DNA from: an uncultured Bacilli bacterium
Lineage (GTDB): Bacteria; Bacillota_I; Bacilli_A; RF39; UBA660
Assembly (NCBI GenBank): GCA_944372725.1
Contig: CALWAA010000003.1
Location: 1 to 26,838 of the forward strand
Direction of reading: 5' to 3'
DNA: 26,838 nt
Part shown: positions 7,672-15,240 of the stretch, piece by piece
Numbering within the stretch: the stretch's first letter is position 1
Layout of the letters: each line of letters starts with the position of its first letter
Notes under the pieces: model-generated
The model's database searches: none
What the model was told of the DNA's origin: nothing
The model's input: only the letters and a program-made list of their open reading frames with translations
Position numbers and translations under genes: made by a program

Positions 7672-8151
7672 ATGGTTTCAATCAAAATAATCGCAGCAAT
7701 AGGGAAAAATAATGAACTAGGCATAAATAATGAATTAATATGGCATTTAAAAGAAGATTTAAAGTTTTTCAAAGAAGAAACAACAGGACATAAAATAGTA
7801 ATGGGATATAATACTTTTTTATCTTTACCAAAATTGCTTCCAGAAAGAACGCACATTGTTTTAACTCATCATGAAATTGATAATAAAGAGGTAATGGTAT
7901 TTTCTAATTTTGAAGAATTACTAAATTATTTAAAAACGCTAGACGAAGAAGTATATGTAATTGGAGGTTCATCTATTTATAAACTATTTTTAAATATTGC
8001 CAATGAACTAATTTTAACTGAAATTGATAGTGAAGCTCTAGCTGATGCTTATTTTCCCATATTTAACAAAGAAGAATATGATAAAGAATTAATAGATGAA
8101 CATATAGAAAATGATATTAGTTATAAACATGTAAGATATAGGAGGAAGTAA
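7672..8151 (+). CDS. folA: Dihydrofolate reductase
   Basis: Reduces dihydrofolate to tetrahydrofolate with NADPH. The 159-residue protein has the signature ELIWHLKEDLKFFK with the catalytic acid at Asp29, followed by IVMGYNTFLSLP where most family members read MGRKTFESLP, so the usual NADPH-contacting Arg-Lys is Tyr-Asn here. The later VYVIGGSSIYKLFL (NADPH-binding glycines) and LILTEID are normal. It starts at 7672 after GGTGGTAG. It is followed one base later by tmk and is divergent from thyA, so folate recycling and dTMP synthesis and phosphorylation are linked. Confidence 0.95.
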   Translation: MVSIKIIAAIGKNNELGINNELIWHLKEDLKFFKEETTGHKIVMGYNTFLSLPKLLPERTHIVLTHHEIDNKEVMVFSNFEELLNYLKTLDEEVYVIGGSSIYKLFLNIANELILTEIDSEALADAYFPIFNKEEYDKELIDEHIENDISYKHVRYRRK

Positions 8152-8152
8152 T

Positions 8153-8854
8153 ATGAAAGGCAAATTAATTGTAATTGAAGGAACGGATTGTTCAGGAAAA
8201 GAAACGCAAAGTAAATTATTAGTCGAAAGATTAAAAAAAGATGGCGAAAAAGTAGCAACTATATCATTTCCTATGTATGATACACCATCAGGAAGAATTG
8301 TTGGGGCCTGCTTACTTGGAAAACCTTATCTATGTGAAGAATATTTAAAAGAGAGTCACAGCTTTTTTCCGGAAGGTGGAGGAGAAGTGGATAGTCTAAC
8401 AGCCCTTTGTTACTATGCTGCTGATAGACGTTATAACTTGCCGATAATAGAGAAATATTTGAATGAAGGCTATACTTTAATTGCAGATAGATATGTAACA
8501 AGCAATATGGCTCATCGTGGAGGCATGTTAGAAACAAAAGAAGAGCGATTAAAAATGTATCAAAAAATAGATACTTTAGAGTATGAATTAATGGAACTAC
8601 CAAGACCTAATCAAGTAATCCTTTTATATATGCCATATGAACAAGCCTGTGTATTAAAGAAGCAAAGAAAAGAAGCACCAGATGAAGTAGAATTAGACGA
8701 AAACTATTTAAAAAGTGGCGAAAGAGCATATTTAGAACTAGCAGATATCTATCATTATGATGTAATAAATTGTGTAGAAAATAATCAAATTAGAACCATT
8801 GAAGACATTAATGAAGATGTATATAAATTAGTGCGAAAAAAGACGAGAAGTTAA
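8153..8854 (+). CDS. tmk: Thymidylate kinase (dTMP kinase)
   Basis: Phosphorylates dTMP to dTDP. The 233-residue protein starts with the P-loop EGTDCSGKETQ (residues 9-19), the family form with Asp after Gly-Thr. It has the TMP-binding ADRRYNLP and the DRY motif ADRYVTSNMAHRG. A long insert around residues 40-75 (YLKESHSFFPEGGGEVD) and the middle of the protein resemble the longer dTMP kinases found in some Firmicutes and eukaryote-like forms rather than the 205-residue Bacillus type. It begins one base after folA stops, with GGAGG inside the folA end, so it is translated from the same mRNA. A terminator follows. Confidence 0.92.
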   Translation: MKGKLIVIEGTDCSGKETQSKLLVERLKKDGEKVATISFPMYDTPSGRIVGACLLGKPYLCEEYLKESHSFFPEGGGEVDSLTALCYYAADRRYNLPIIEKYLNEGYTLIADRYVTSNMAHRGGMLETKEERLKMYQKIDTLEYELMELPRPNQVILLYMPYEQACVLKKQRKEAPDEVELDENYLKSGERAYLELADIYHYDVINCVENNQIRTIEDINEDVYKLVRKKTRS

Positions 8855-8880
8855 ATTTTAATAAATAACTTCTTTTTTTC
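8846..8880 (+). terminator. Rho-independent terminator of folA-tmk
   Basis: AGAAGTTA (8846-8853) pairs with TAACTTCT (8866-8873), followed by a T run. It starts inside the tmk stop region. Confidence 0.85.
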
Positions 8881-8884
8881 ATAC

Positions 8885-8941
8885 ACTTTAATGTAAAGTA
8901 AAACGTCCATTTATTGACAATTTATTTATAGATGATATACT
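8885..8941 (+). promoter_or_regulatory. Promoter of the metC-like/dapF/murE operon with an upstream palindrome
   Basis: TTGACA (8914-8919) and TATACT (8936-8941) are 16 nt apart. Fifteen bases upstream is a perfect 6-3-6 palindrome, ACTTTA-ATG-TAAAGT (8885-8899), a possible operator for a dimeric regulator; which regulator is unknown. Confidence 0.65.
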
Positions 8942-8978
8942 AAAACTAGATAAATGTTTCTACATTTAGGAGGTATAG

Positions 8979-10157
8979 ATGAAAAATTTTACAAATTATA
9001 CAGTGTATGACAAAAAAGAAGGGCTACATGATGAAACTAAAGTAGCAAGAGGAGCTTTAGGTCACGACCCTGTAACCGGAGCGATTAGTTTTCCAATTTT
9101 CCAATCATCAACTTATAGACATATTGGTATAAAGGAAAACACAAATTTTAACTATAGTCGTATTATTAATCCAACAAGGGAAGAATTTGAACGAACAATG
9201 GCGATGTTAGACCATGGATATCGAGCTTTTGCAGTATCAAGTGGTATGGCGGCAACTTCTCTTGTCTTAACCATGTTAAAACCAAAAGAACACATTTTAG
9301 TATCGGACGATGTTTATGGTGGAACCGTAAGAGCATGTGATGAAGTATTAAAATATAACAATGTGGAATATAACCAAGTAGATTTCACGAACTTAGAAGA
9401 GGTAAAGAAAAATACCAAGAAAAATACCAAAATGATGTTTATCGAAACACCAACGAACCCCATGATGAAAGTCGCGGATATTAAAGAAATTTGCAAGTTT
9501 GCTCATTCCAAAGGAATTACGGTAGTTGTAGATAATACATTCTTAACAAGCTACTTTCAAAAGCCTTTAGATTTAGGTGCTGATATTGTTGTTTATAGTG
9601 CTACCAAATATATTGCTGGTCACAATGATGTTTTAGCAGGTGTTGTGGTAGTAAAAACCAAAGAGCAAGCAGATTACCTAAATTTACAAATGGCCATTTA
9701 TGGAGCATGTCTTGCCCCAATGGATTCATGGCTAGCCCTAAGAGGACTTAAAACTCTTGCGGTACGTATGGATAGACATAATGAAAATGCTAAAAAAATC
9801 GCGGAATTCTTACGCAATCATCCAAAGGTTAAAAAAGTATACTATGTGGGATTTCCTGACCATCCACAATATGACATTACGCTAAAACAAAGTAAAGGCT
9901 TTGGTGGCATGATATCATTTGATTTAGGTGATATGGATACGGTAAATAAATTCCTAGAGAAAATAAACTTAATTTTATTCGCAGAAAGTCTAGGTGGAGT
10001 AGAAAGCTTAGTAACTCACCCAGCGACTAGAACCCACACTGAAGTATCAAAAGAAACAAGAGAAAAACTTGGCATTACTGACACTTTATTAAGATTATCA
10101 GTAGGAATTGAAAATGTAGATGACTTAATTGATGATATTAAGCAAGCATTAGAATAG
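8979..10157 (+). CDS. Trans-sulfuration PLP enzyme (cystathionine gamma-synthase / beta- or gamma-lyase family)
   Basis: A 392-residue Cys/Met-metabolism PLP enzyme. The PLP lysine is Lys210 in YSATKYIAGHNDVLAG. The phosphate-binding SSGMAATS, the YSRIINPT segment that contacts the neighbouring subunit, ETPTNPMMKVADI, and the C-terminal SLGGVESLVTHPATRTH are all present. Members of this family make or split cystathionine, or release sulfide or methanethiol, and they cannot be told apart safely by sequence alone. The ribosome binding site is TAGGAGG. It heads an operon with dapF and murE, which does not decide the reaction but places it with amino-acid and cell-wall precursor genes. Confidence 0.9.
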   Translation: MKNFTNYTVYDKKEGLHDETKVARGALGHDPVTGAISFPIFQSSTYRHIGIKENTNFNYSRIINPTREEFERTMAMLDHGYRAFAVSSGMAATSLVLTMLKPKEHILVSDDVYGGTVRACDEVLKYNNVEYNQVDFTNLEEVKKNTKKNTKMMFIETPTNPMMKVADIKEICKFAHSKGITVVVDNTFLTSYFQKPLDLGADIVVYSATKYIAGHNDVLAGVVVVKTKEQADYLNLQMAIYGACLAPMDSWLALRGLKTLAVRMDRHNENAKKIAEFLRNHPKVKKVYYVGFPDHPQYDITLKQSKGFGGMISFDLGDMDTVNKFLEKINLILFAESLGGVESLVTHPATRTHTEVSKETREKLGITDTLLRLSVGIENVDDLIDDIKQALE

Positions 10158-10165
10158 GTGATTTT

Positions 10166-11020
10166 ATGAGATTTACAAAAATGCAAGCATATGGCAATGA
10201 TTATGTATATATCGATGCCATCAATCAAAAATTAGATAATTTAAACGAATTAGCCAAATTTGTATCGGACCGTCATTTTGGAATAGGAAGTGATGGAATG
10301 GTGCTTATTTGCCCAAGTGATGTCGCTGACTTTAGAATGCGCATCTTTAATCCTGATGGAACGGAAGCAGAAATGTGTGGCAATGCTATAAGAAGTGTTG
10401 GAAAATATGTGTATGACCATAAGTTAACAGATAAGACAACATTAAAAATCGAAACTTTAGGAGGCATCAAAACTTTAGAGTTAGAAGTAACAGATGGAGT
10501 AGTAACAAATATAAAAGCAAATATTTCCAAACCAATTTTTGATTCTAAACAAATTCCTGTAAATACAAGTAAAGACAAATTTATCATGGAAGATGTAAAA
10601 ATATTAGATAAAACATTTAAGTTAAGCAGTTTATCTTGGGGAAATCCCCATACCGTTTTATTTGTGGATGATGTGATGACTTTTGATGTAGCAAAGTACG
10701 GACCAGCGATTGAAAATAATAGGGAAGTATTTCCAAATAGAACAAATGTAACATTTGCAGAGATTGTAAACAAAAATTATATTAAAATAAGAGAATGGGA
10801 ACGAGGAACTGGTGAGACAATTGGATGTGGAACCGGATGTTCTACGGCGGTAGTTATCGCTAGTACTCTAGGACTTACTGATAGAATATGCCAGGTTGAA
10901 CAAATTGGGGGAATCTTAGAAATAGAATATGCCGAAAATGGCGAGTTATTTATGAAAGGACCAAGTAATTTTGTTTTTGAAAGTGAGATAGATGTATCCC
11001 ATATTATAGGAGGAAAGTAA
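10166..11020 (+). CDS. dapF: Diaminopimelate epimerase
   Basis: Converts LL- to meso-diaminopimelate for peptidoglycan and lysine, using two cysteines as acid and base. Both are present: Cys71 in AEMCGNAIR and Cys221 in ETIGCGTGCSTAV. The substrate-binding GNDYV near the N-terminus (here MQAYGNDYV rather than the common MHGLGNDYV) and SWGNPHTVLF also match. At 284 residues it is of normal length. It lies 8 nt after the PLP enzyme and 1 nt before murE, whose enzyme adds the meso-DAP made here, so the order reflects the pathway. Confidence 0.96.
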   Translation: MRFTKMQAYGNDYVYIDAINQKLDNLNELAKFVSDRHFGIGSDGMVLICPSDVADFRMRIFNPDGTEAEMCGNAIRSVGKYVYDHKLTDKTTLKIETLGGIKTLELEVTDGVVTNIKANISKPIFDSKQIPVNTSKDKFIMEDVKILDKTFKLSSLSWGNPHTVLFVDDVMTFDVAKYGPAIENNREVFPNRTNVTFAEIVNKNYIKIREWERGTGETIGCGTGCSTAVVIASTLGLTDRICQVEQIGGILEIEYAENGELFMKGPSNFVFESEIDVSHIIGGK

Positions 11021-11021
11021 A

Positions 11022-12485
11022 ATGAAAAAATTAAAAGATATTTTAAATGGTATTAGTTATAGTATATTATCAGGGTCTGATGATATAGAAATTAATGATA
11101 TTAAATATGACAGTAGAAAAGTGAAAAAAAATGATGTATATATAGCCCTAAAAGGTTATACAACAGATGGACATGAATATATACCGGAAGCAATTGCTAA
11201 AGGAGCTAAAGTAATAATCGTATCTAAAATATTAAATATTGTTGGTGATGTAACGATAATTAAAGTAGATGATTCAAGAATTGCCTTATCTTATATGTCT
11301 GCTAACTACTTTGATAATCCTGCGGCTAAATTAAAAGTGATTGGTGTAACTGGAACAACCGGAAAAACCACCACAACTCATATGATAAGAGAAATGTTAC
11401 TAAAAAGTGGCATAAAATGTGGTTTAATTGGTAGTATTGGTATTAAGTATGACGAACAAGTAATTCATACCGATAATACAACTCCCGAATCTTATGAAGT
11501 TCATAAATACTTTAAAGAAATGCTAGACCATGGTATAACTCATGTTGTTATGGAAACATCTAGTCAAGCCTTCAAATTAAATAGACTTGCAGGAATTACT
11601 TTTGACTTAGGAGTTCTTACGAATGTTACAACTGACCATATTGGCCCAGGCGAACATGAAAGTCAAGAAGAGTATGTAGCTTGCAAAAATAAATTATTCT
11701 TAAATAGTAAAGAAGTAATCAGCAATAATGATTCTGCATATTTAAATGAAGTTTTAAAAGGAGTAGAAGTACCTATTACAACTTATGCTATTAAAGAACC
11801 AGCTGATTTAAAAGTAACAGATATTAAATTAATGAATGATGCTGATTTCTTTGGCTCTGAATTTACAACGGAAGGATTAATAAATGATACCTTTAGAACA
11901 TGCATCCCTGGCGAATTTAATGTATATAATGCTTTATGTGCTTTACTTGTATGTTATAAATTAGGAGTAGATATTTCTAAGGCCAAAGAAGCTTTACTTA
12001 CAGTTAAGGTAAGAGGCCGTATGGAAACAGCTTTAGTAACACCAAAATTCAAAGTTTTAATTGACTATGCTCATACAGAAGATGGTATGAAAGGCCTAGT
12101 TAAAACACTCCGAGACTATAAACCAAAAAGATTAGTTAGTGTTTTTGGAGGCGGCGGAAATCGTCCCAAAGAAAGAAGATATAATCTTGGCGAAATTATT
12201 GGTGGTGCCTCTGATTTATGTATTATTACTGAAGACAATCCAAGATTTGAAGAAATATCAAGTATTAACAAAGATATAAAAGTTGGCTTAGATAAAGTAG
12301 GCGCAAAATACATAGAAATACCAGACCGAGCTGATGCAATTAAATATGCATGTGAAAATGCCGAGGAGGGCGATTTAATTTTACTAGTTGGTAAAGGACA
12401 TGAAGAATATCAAGACATAAAAGGTGTAAAATATTACTTTAATGAATTAGATGTAATAAAAGAAATTAAGAAGAATTTAAAATAA
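11022..12485 (+). CDS. murE: UDP-MurNAc-tripeptide synthetase (meso-DAP-adding)
   Basis: Adds the third residue of the peptidoglycan stem. The 487-residue Mur ligase has the ATP loop GTTGKTTTTH at 111-120, the NTTPESYEVH substrate region, the GRMETAL motif, and the DYAHTEDGM segment. The specificity motif DNPR occurs at 405-408, the form found in enzymes that add meso-diaminopimelate rather than lysine, and this agrees with dapF immediately upstream. The carbamylated lysine region (HESQEEYVACKNKLF) is normal. It is translated from GGAGG at the end of dapF and followed by a terminator. MurC is encoded separately at 16461-17843. Confidence 0.97.
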   Translation: MKKLKDILNGISYSILSGSDDIEINDIKYDSRKVKKNDVYIALKGYTTDGHEYIPEAIAKGAKVIIVSKILNIVGDVTIIKVDDSRIALSYMSANYFDNPAAKLKVIGVTGTTGKTTTTHMIREMLLKSGIKCGLIGSIGIKYDEQVIHTDNTTPESYEVHKYFKEMLDHGITHVVMETSSQAFKLNRLAGITFDLGVLTNVTTDHIGPGEHESQEEYVACKNKLFLNSKEVISNNDSAYLNEVLKGVEVPITTYAIKEPADLKVTDIKLMNDADFFGSEFTTEGLINDTFRTCIPGEFNVYNALCALLVCYKLGVDISKAKEALLTVKVRGRMETALVTPKFKVLIDYAHTEDGMKGLVKTLRDYKPKRLVSVFGGGGNRPKERRYNLGEIIGGASDLCIITEDNPRFEEISSINKDIKVGLDKVGAKYIEIPDRADAIKYACENAEEGDLILLVGKGHEEYQDIKGVKYYFNELDVIKEIKKNLK

Positions 12486-12498
12486 TCTTCTTTTTTCT
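12468..12498 (+). terminator. Rho-independent terminator of the dapF-murE operon
   Basis: AAGAAGA (12468-12474) pairs with TCTTCTT (12486-12492), followed by T residues. The stem overlaps the murE end. Confidence 0.8.
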
Positions 12499-12540
12499 TT
12501 TGAAAAATGATAAAATAGTAAATGGAAAAGAGTGATAAAA

Positions 12541-13110
12541 ATGAAAGAAAAAATAATTGGAAAAATAGCAGTTAGTAACAGACATGTTCATTTAACAAAA
12601 GAAATATATGATAAACTTTTTAATGAAGCTTTATCAATCAAAAGACCATTAAACCAGATTGGCGAATTTGCTTCATTCCAGACGGTTACGCTAAAAACCG
12701 AAAAAGCTGAAATACCAAATGTGAGAGTAATTGGCCCATTAAGAAGTTATAATCAAGTAGAAATATCAAGAACAGATGCTTACACTTTAGGACTCAATCC
12801 TCCGGTAAGACAAAGTGGTGACCTAGAAGATAGTGAGACAATTACGATTATTGGCCCAAAAGGAGAAGTAACTTTAAAAGATGCTTGTATTCAAGCTGAA
12901 AGACATGTTCATATGAATGAAAAGAAAGCAAAAGAATTAGGTTTAAAACATGAAGACATGGTTCATTTAATAGTAGATAATGATAAAGGTGGCGTGATGG
13001 ATGCTTTTGTAAAAGTAAGTGATAATGGCTTCTTTGAAATTCACATTGACAAAGATGATGCCAATTGCTTTTTACTTAAAACGGGTGATGAGGTTATAAT
13101 TGAAAAATAG
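12541..13110 (+). CDS. pduL: PduL-type phosphate acyltransferase (phosphotransacetylase/propanoyltransferase)
   Basis: Interconverts acyl-CoA and acyl phosphate. The 189-residue protein consists of the two PduL repeats. It has the zinc-binding histidines SNRHVHLT near residue 15 and ERHVHMN near residue 122, IGPLRSYNQVEIS between them, and the final FLLKTGDEVIIE. It starts at ATG 12541 after AAAAGAG; the GTG 9 nt earlier has no better site. No microcompartment shell or diol dehydratase gene is nearby, and the protein lacks an obvious N-terminal encapsulation helix, so it probably serves central acetate metabolism in place of Pta. It overlaps dusB downstream by 11 nt. Confidence 0.92.
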   Translation: MKEKIIGKIAVSNRHVHLTKEIYDKLFNEALSIKRPLNQIGEFASFQTVTLKTEKAEIPNVRVIGPLRSYNQVEISRTDAYTLGLNPPVRQSGDLEDSETITIIGPKGEVTLKDACIQAERHVHMNEKKAKELGLKHEDMVHLIVDNDKGGVMDAFVKVSDNGFFEIHIDKDDANCFLLKTGDEVIIEK

Positions 13111-14092
13111 TTTTTACATCAAAGATATATTAATTCCATCCCGTTTAGTTTTAGCCCCTATGGCGGGTATTTCCAATACTTCTTATCGTAAAATTGTCAA
13201 AAAAATGGGAGTAGGCTTAATTTATGCCGAAATGGTTAGCTCTAATGCTTTAACTTATGGAAATAATAAAACTCTAGAACTTTTAAAAATGAGTGAGGAA
13301 GAACGTCCGATTGCTCAGCAAATATTTGGCAGTGATGTTGATACTTTTGTTGCCTCCGCTAAAATTGTGGAAGAAAAAATGCATCCTGATATGATAGATA
13401 TTAATATGGGATGTCCTGTACCCAAGGTTGCCCTAAGAGCTCAAGCAGGAAGTGCGCTACTAAAAAATCCAGAAAAAATAAGAGAAATCGTTAGGACTGT
13501 TGTAGCATCTGTAAAAGTACCAGTTACCGTAAAAATTAGGAGTGGTTGGGATGAAGAAAATATTAATGCTCCACTAGTGGCTAAAGTATGTGAAGAAGCC
13601 GGTGCCAGTGCAATAGCAATTCATGCGAGAACTAGGAAACAAGGTTACAGTGGACAAGCCAATTGGAATATTATAAAAAAAGTAAAAGAAACAGTTTCTA
13701 TTCCTGTAATTGGAAATGGTGATGTAGATAGCCCTGAAAAAGCTTTAAAAATGTTAGAAGAAACGGGCTGTGATGCGGTAATGATTGGTAGAGCTGCCAT
13801 CGGTAATCCCTGGATTTTTAAAGAATGTAAGGAATATATTGAAAATGGTGTATTAATTTCTAAACCAACTTATGAAGAAAAAATAGATATGATAAAATAT
13901 CATTATCATTTATTAAAAGAAGATAAAAATGAAAAATTAGCTCTACTTGAAATTAGAACCCATGCTCTAGCATACTTAAAAGGTATGCCAGAAGCAAAAC
14001 AATATAAAGAACTAATATGCAAATCGAAAACCGAAGAAGAATTTTTAAATATTTTAGATAATTATAAAAGTAAACTAAAAGAACTAGATTAA
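13100..14092 (+). CDS. dusB: tRNA-dihydrouridine synthase (DusB-like)
   Basis: Reduces uridine to dihydrouridine in tRNA with FMN. The 330-residue TIM barrel starts LAPMAGISNTSYR. It has the catalytic Cys105 in INMGCPVPK, the KIRSGWDEENINA and AIHARTRKQGYSG segments that bind flavin and tRNA, and IGNGDVDSPEKA with MIGRAAIGNPWIF for the phosphate site. The helical C-terminal tRNA-binding domain follows. The only start that keeps the N-terminal part is TTG 13100, which lies in the end of pduL with GAGG 8 nt before it, so translation is probably coupled. It is of the DusB subgroup by length and motifs. Confidence 0.94.
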   Translation: MKNSFYIKDILIPSRLVLAPMAGISNTSYRKIVKKMGVGLIYAEMVSSNALTYGNNKTLELLKMSEEERPIAQQIFGSDVDTFVASAKIVEEKMHPDMIDINMGCPVPKVALRAQAGSALLKNPEKIREIVRTVVASVKVPVTVKIRSGWDEENINAPLVAKVCEEAGASAIAIHARTRKQGYSGQANWNIIKKVKETVSIPVIGNGDVDSPEKALKMLEETGCDAVMIGRAAIGNPWIFKECKEYIENGVLISKPTYEEKIDMIKYHYHLLKEDKNEKLALLEIRTHALAYLKGMPEAKQYKELICKSKTEEEFLNILDNYKSKLKELD

Positions 14093-14106
14093 TCAAAAAA
14101 TTAAAC

Positions 14107-14177
14107 AAAGTTAAATAAAAAAAGCACCTAAATAATATTGATGTTTTAAATCTTGTATTTAAAGCTAGGACAATACT
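14107..14177 (+). repeat. Degenerate 3' remnant of the nuclease-associated RNA element plus AT-rich hairpin
   Basis: 14107-14126 matches the tail of the two complete elements (16341-16359 and 25681-25699), but the closing stem that follows there is missing. It then continues directly into the same AT-rich hairpin: AATATTG (14134-14140), TTTAAAT / ATTTAAA around CTTGT, and CAATA at 14171-14175. The Asn-rich cassette is absent. This looks like an element that lost its cassette and closing stem, ahead of the first nuclease gene. Confidence 0.65.
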
Positions 14178-14181
14178 TTTT

Positions 14182-14203
14182 GAGAGAACAATCTCTCTTT
14201 TTG
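14182..14203 (+). terminator. Terminator ahead of the tandem nuclease genes
   Basis: GAGAGA (14182-14187) pairs with TCTCTC (14192-14197), followed by five T. The third nuclease gene has a different hairpin at the same relative place (25784-25808), so the structure and not the sequence is kept. Confidence 0.75.
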
Positions 14204-14215
14204 TTTACATTCATT

Positions 14216-14254
14216 TTAAGAGATTTTGTCGTAAACAAATAAATTTGTAGCCAT
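14216..14254. promoter_or_regulatory. Conserved 39-nt block upstream of nuclease gene 1
   Basis: This block is shared with 25823-25861 at the same distance from the promoter: TTAAGAGAT, a TTGTCG core, and TTTGTAGCCAT are kept. It lies between the terminator and the -35, so it may be an operator or an upstream transcript. On the minus strand both copies read as an ATG-to-TAA frame of 12 codons (MATNLFVYDKIS here). Confidence 0.55.
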
Positions 14255-14269
14255 TCGTATCCCTAGTTA

Positions 14270-14298
14270 TTTACTTACTTTAAAATGTATGCTATATA
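14270..14298 (+). promoter_or_regulatory. Extended -10 promoter of the nuclease pair
   Basis: TTTACT (14270-14275), 17 nt, then TATATA (14293-14298) with TG one base before it. The third nuclease gene has the same -35, spacing and TG at 25877-25905, which strongly supports the call. The predicted start lies about 14305, leaving a leader of only some 15 nt. Confidence 0.78.
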
Positions 14299-14319
14299 AG
14301 CATTATGGGAGGATGTGGC

Positions 14320-15240
14320 ATGAAAGAACAACAGTATTACGAGGAAATTGAACATCTAATTAAAAGTAACGAAATAAATAAAAGGGTTAGAAAACTAGAA
14401 GAAAATCATAGTTTAGTTGAAACTTATTGGCAAATTGGAAAATTAATTTTTGAAGCGCAAGGTGGAAGCAAAAGGGCAAAGTATGGGAACGAACTAATTA
14501 AGAAATGGTCCGTTAAACTTACAGAACTTTATGGAAAAGGTTATAATGCTAGCAACTTAAGAAAATTTAGACAATTCTATTTGTCATTTGAAAAAAGTTC
14601 CCCACTGGGGAGTAAATTAAGCTGGTCTCATTATAGGGAACTTTTAATATTTAAAGATGCAAATAAAAGAAATTATTACATTAATTTATGTATTAAAAAT
14701 AATTTATCTAAAAGGGAATTAATTAATGAAATAAAATCAAATTCTTATGAAAGACTAATTGATAAACCAGATAAAATAGATATTTTTATACCTAATAAAT
14801 CAACAATTACAACTGATATGAAAAATCCCATTATTATTCCTATCCAAAATGAAGTAAACAATGAACATGATTTAGAGTTAAGTATTATTAGTAATCTAAG
14901 TTTTTTCTTTAAACAATTAGGTCAAGGATATTCCTTTATTGATAATCAATATAAAATAAGTGATGGTAATAATAATTATTACATAGATATCTTATTGTTT
15001 AATTACAAGTTAAATTGCTTTATTGTAGTAGAGTTAAAGCTTCGAAGTCTAAAAAAAGAAGATAAAGCCCAAATCGAATATTATATGAAATTAGTAGATG
15101 AACAAATAAAAGAAGTATATCACAATAAAACGATAGGTATTATTATATCTAAAGATAGTGATAAGCTTATCGTTAATTTTATTAAAAGTAGTGATATAAT
15201 TCCTTTATACTATAATCTACAAGAAAGGATAAAATTATGA
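14320..15240 (+). CDS. DUF1016 (YhcG-type) PD-(D/E)XK nuclease domain protein, copy 1
   Basis: A 306-residue protein with the two DUF1016 parts. The helical N-terminal domain (about 1-155) has TYWQIGKLIFEAQGG, NLRKFRQFYLSF and LSWSHYRELL. The C-terminal PD-(D/E)XK nuclease domain (about 170-300) has Asp223 in YIDILLFN and Glu238-x-Lys240 in VVELKLR, followed by AQIEYYMK. The biochemical role of the family is poorly known, so DNA cleavage is inferred from the fold. ATG 14320 was chosen because GGGAGG at 14307-14312 lies before it and inside the longer frame starting at 14305. It overlaps copy 2 by 4 nt and is about three-quarters identical to it by eye. It carries an in-gene palindrome around codon 96. 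Confidence 0.88.
   Translation: MKEQQYYEEIEHLIKSNEINKRVRKLEENHSLVETYWQIGKLIFEAQGGSKRAKYGNELIKKWSVKLTELYGKGYNASNLRKFRQFYLSFEKSSPLGSKLSWSHYRELLIFKDANKRNYYINLCIKNNLSKRELINEIKSNSYERLIDKPDKIDIFIPNKSTITTDMKNPIIIPIQNEVNNEHDLELSIISNLSFFFKQLGQGYSFIDNQYKISDGNNNYYIDILLFNYKLNCFIVVELKLRSLKKEDKAQIEYYMKLVDEQIKEVYHNKTIGIIISKDSDKLIVNFIKSSDIIPLYYNLQERIKL
14599..14611. repeat. In-gene palindrome, nuclease copy 1
   Basis: TCCCC-ACT-GGGGA, extendable by a T-G wobble. The loop ACT falls on the CCA-CTG codon pair (Pro95-Leu96). Copies 2 and 3 have palindromes of different sequence on the same aligned codons. Confidence 0.8.
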
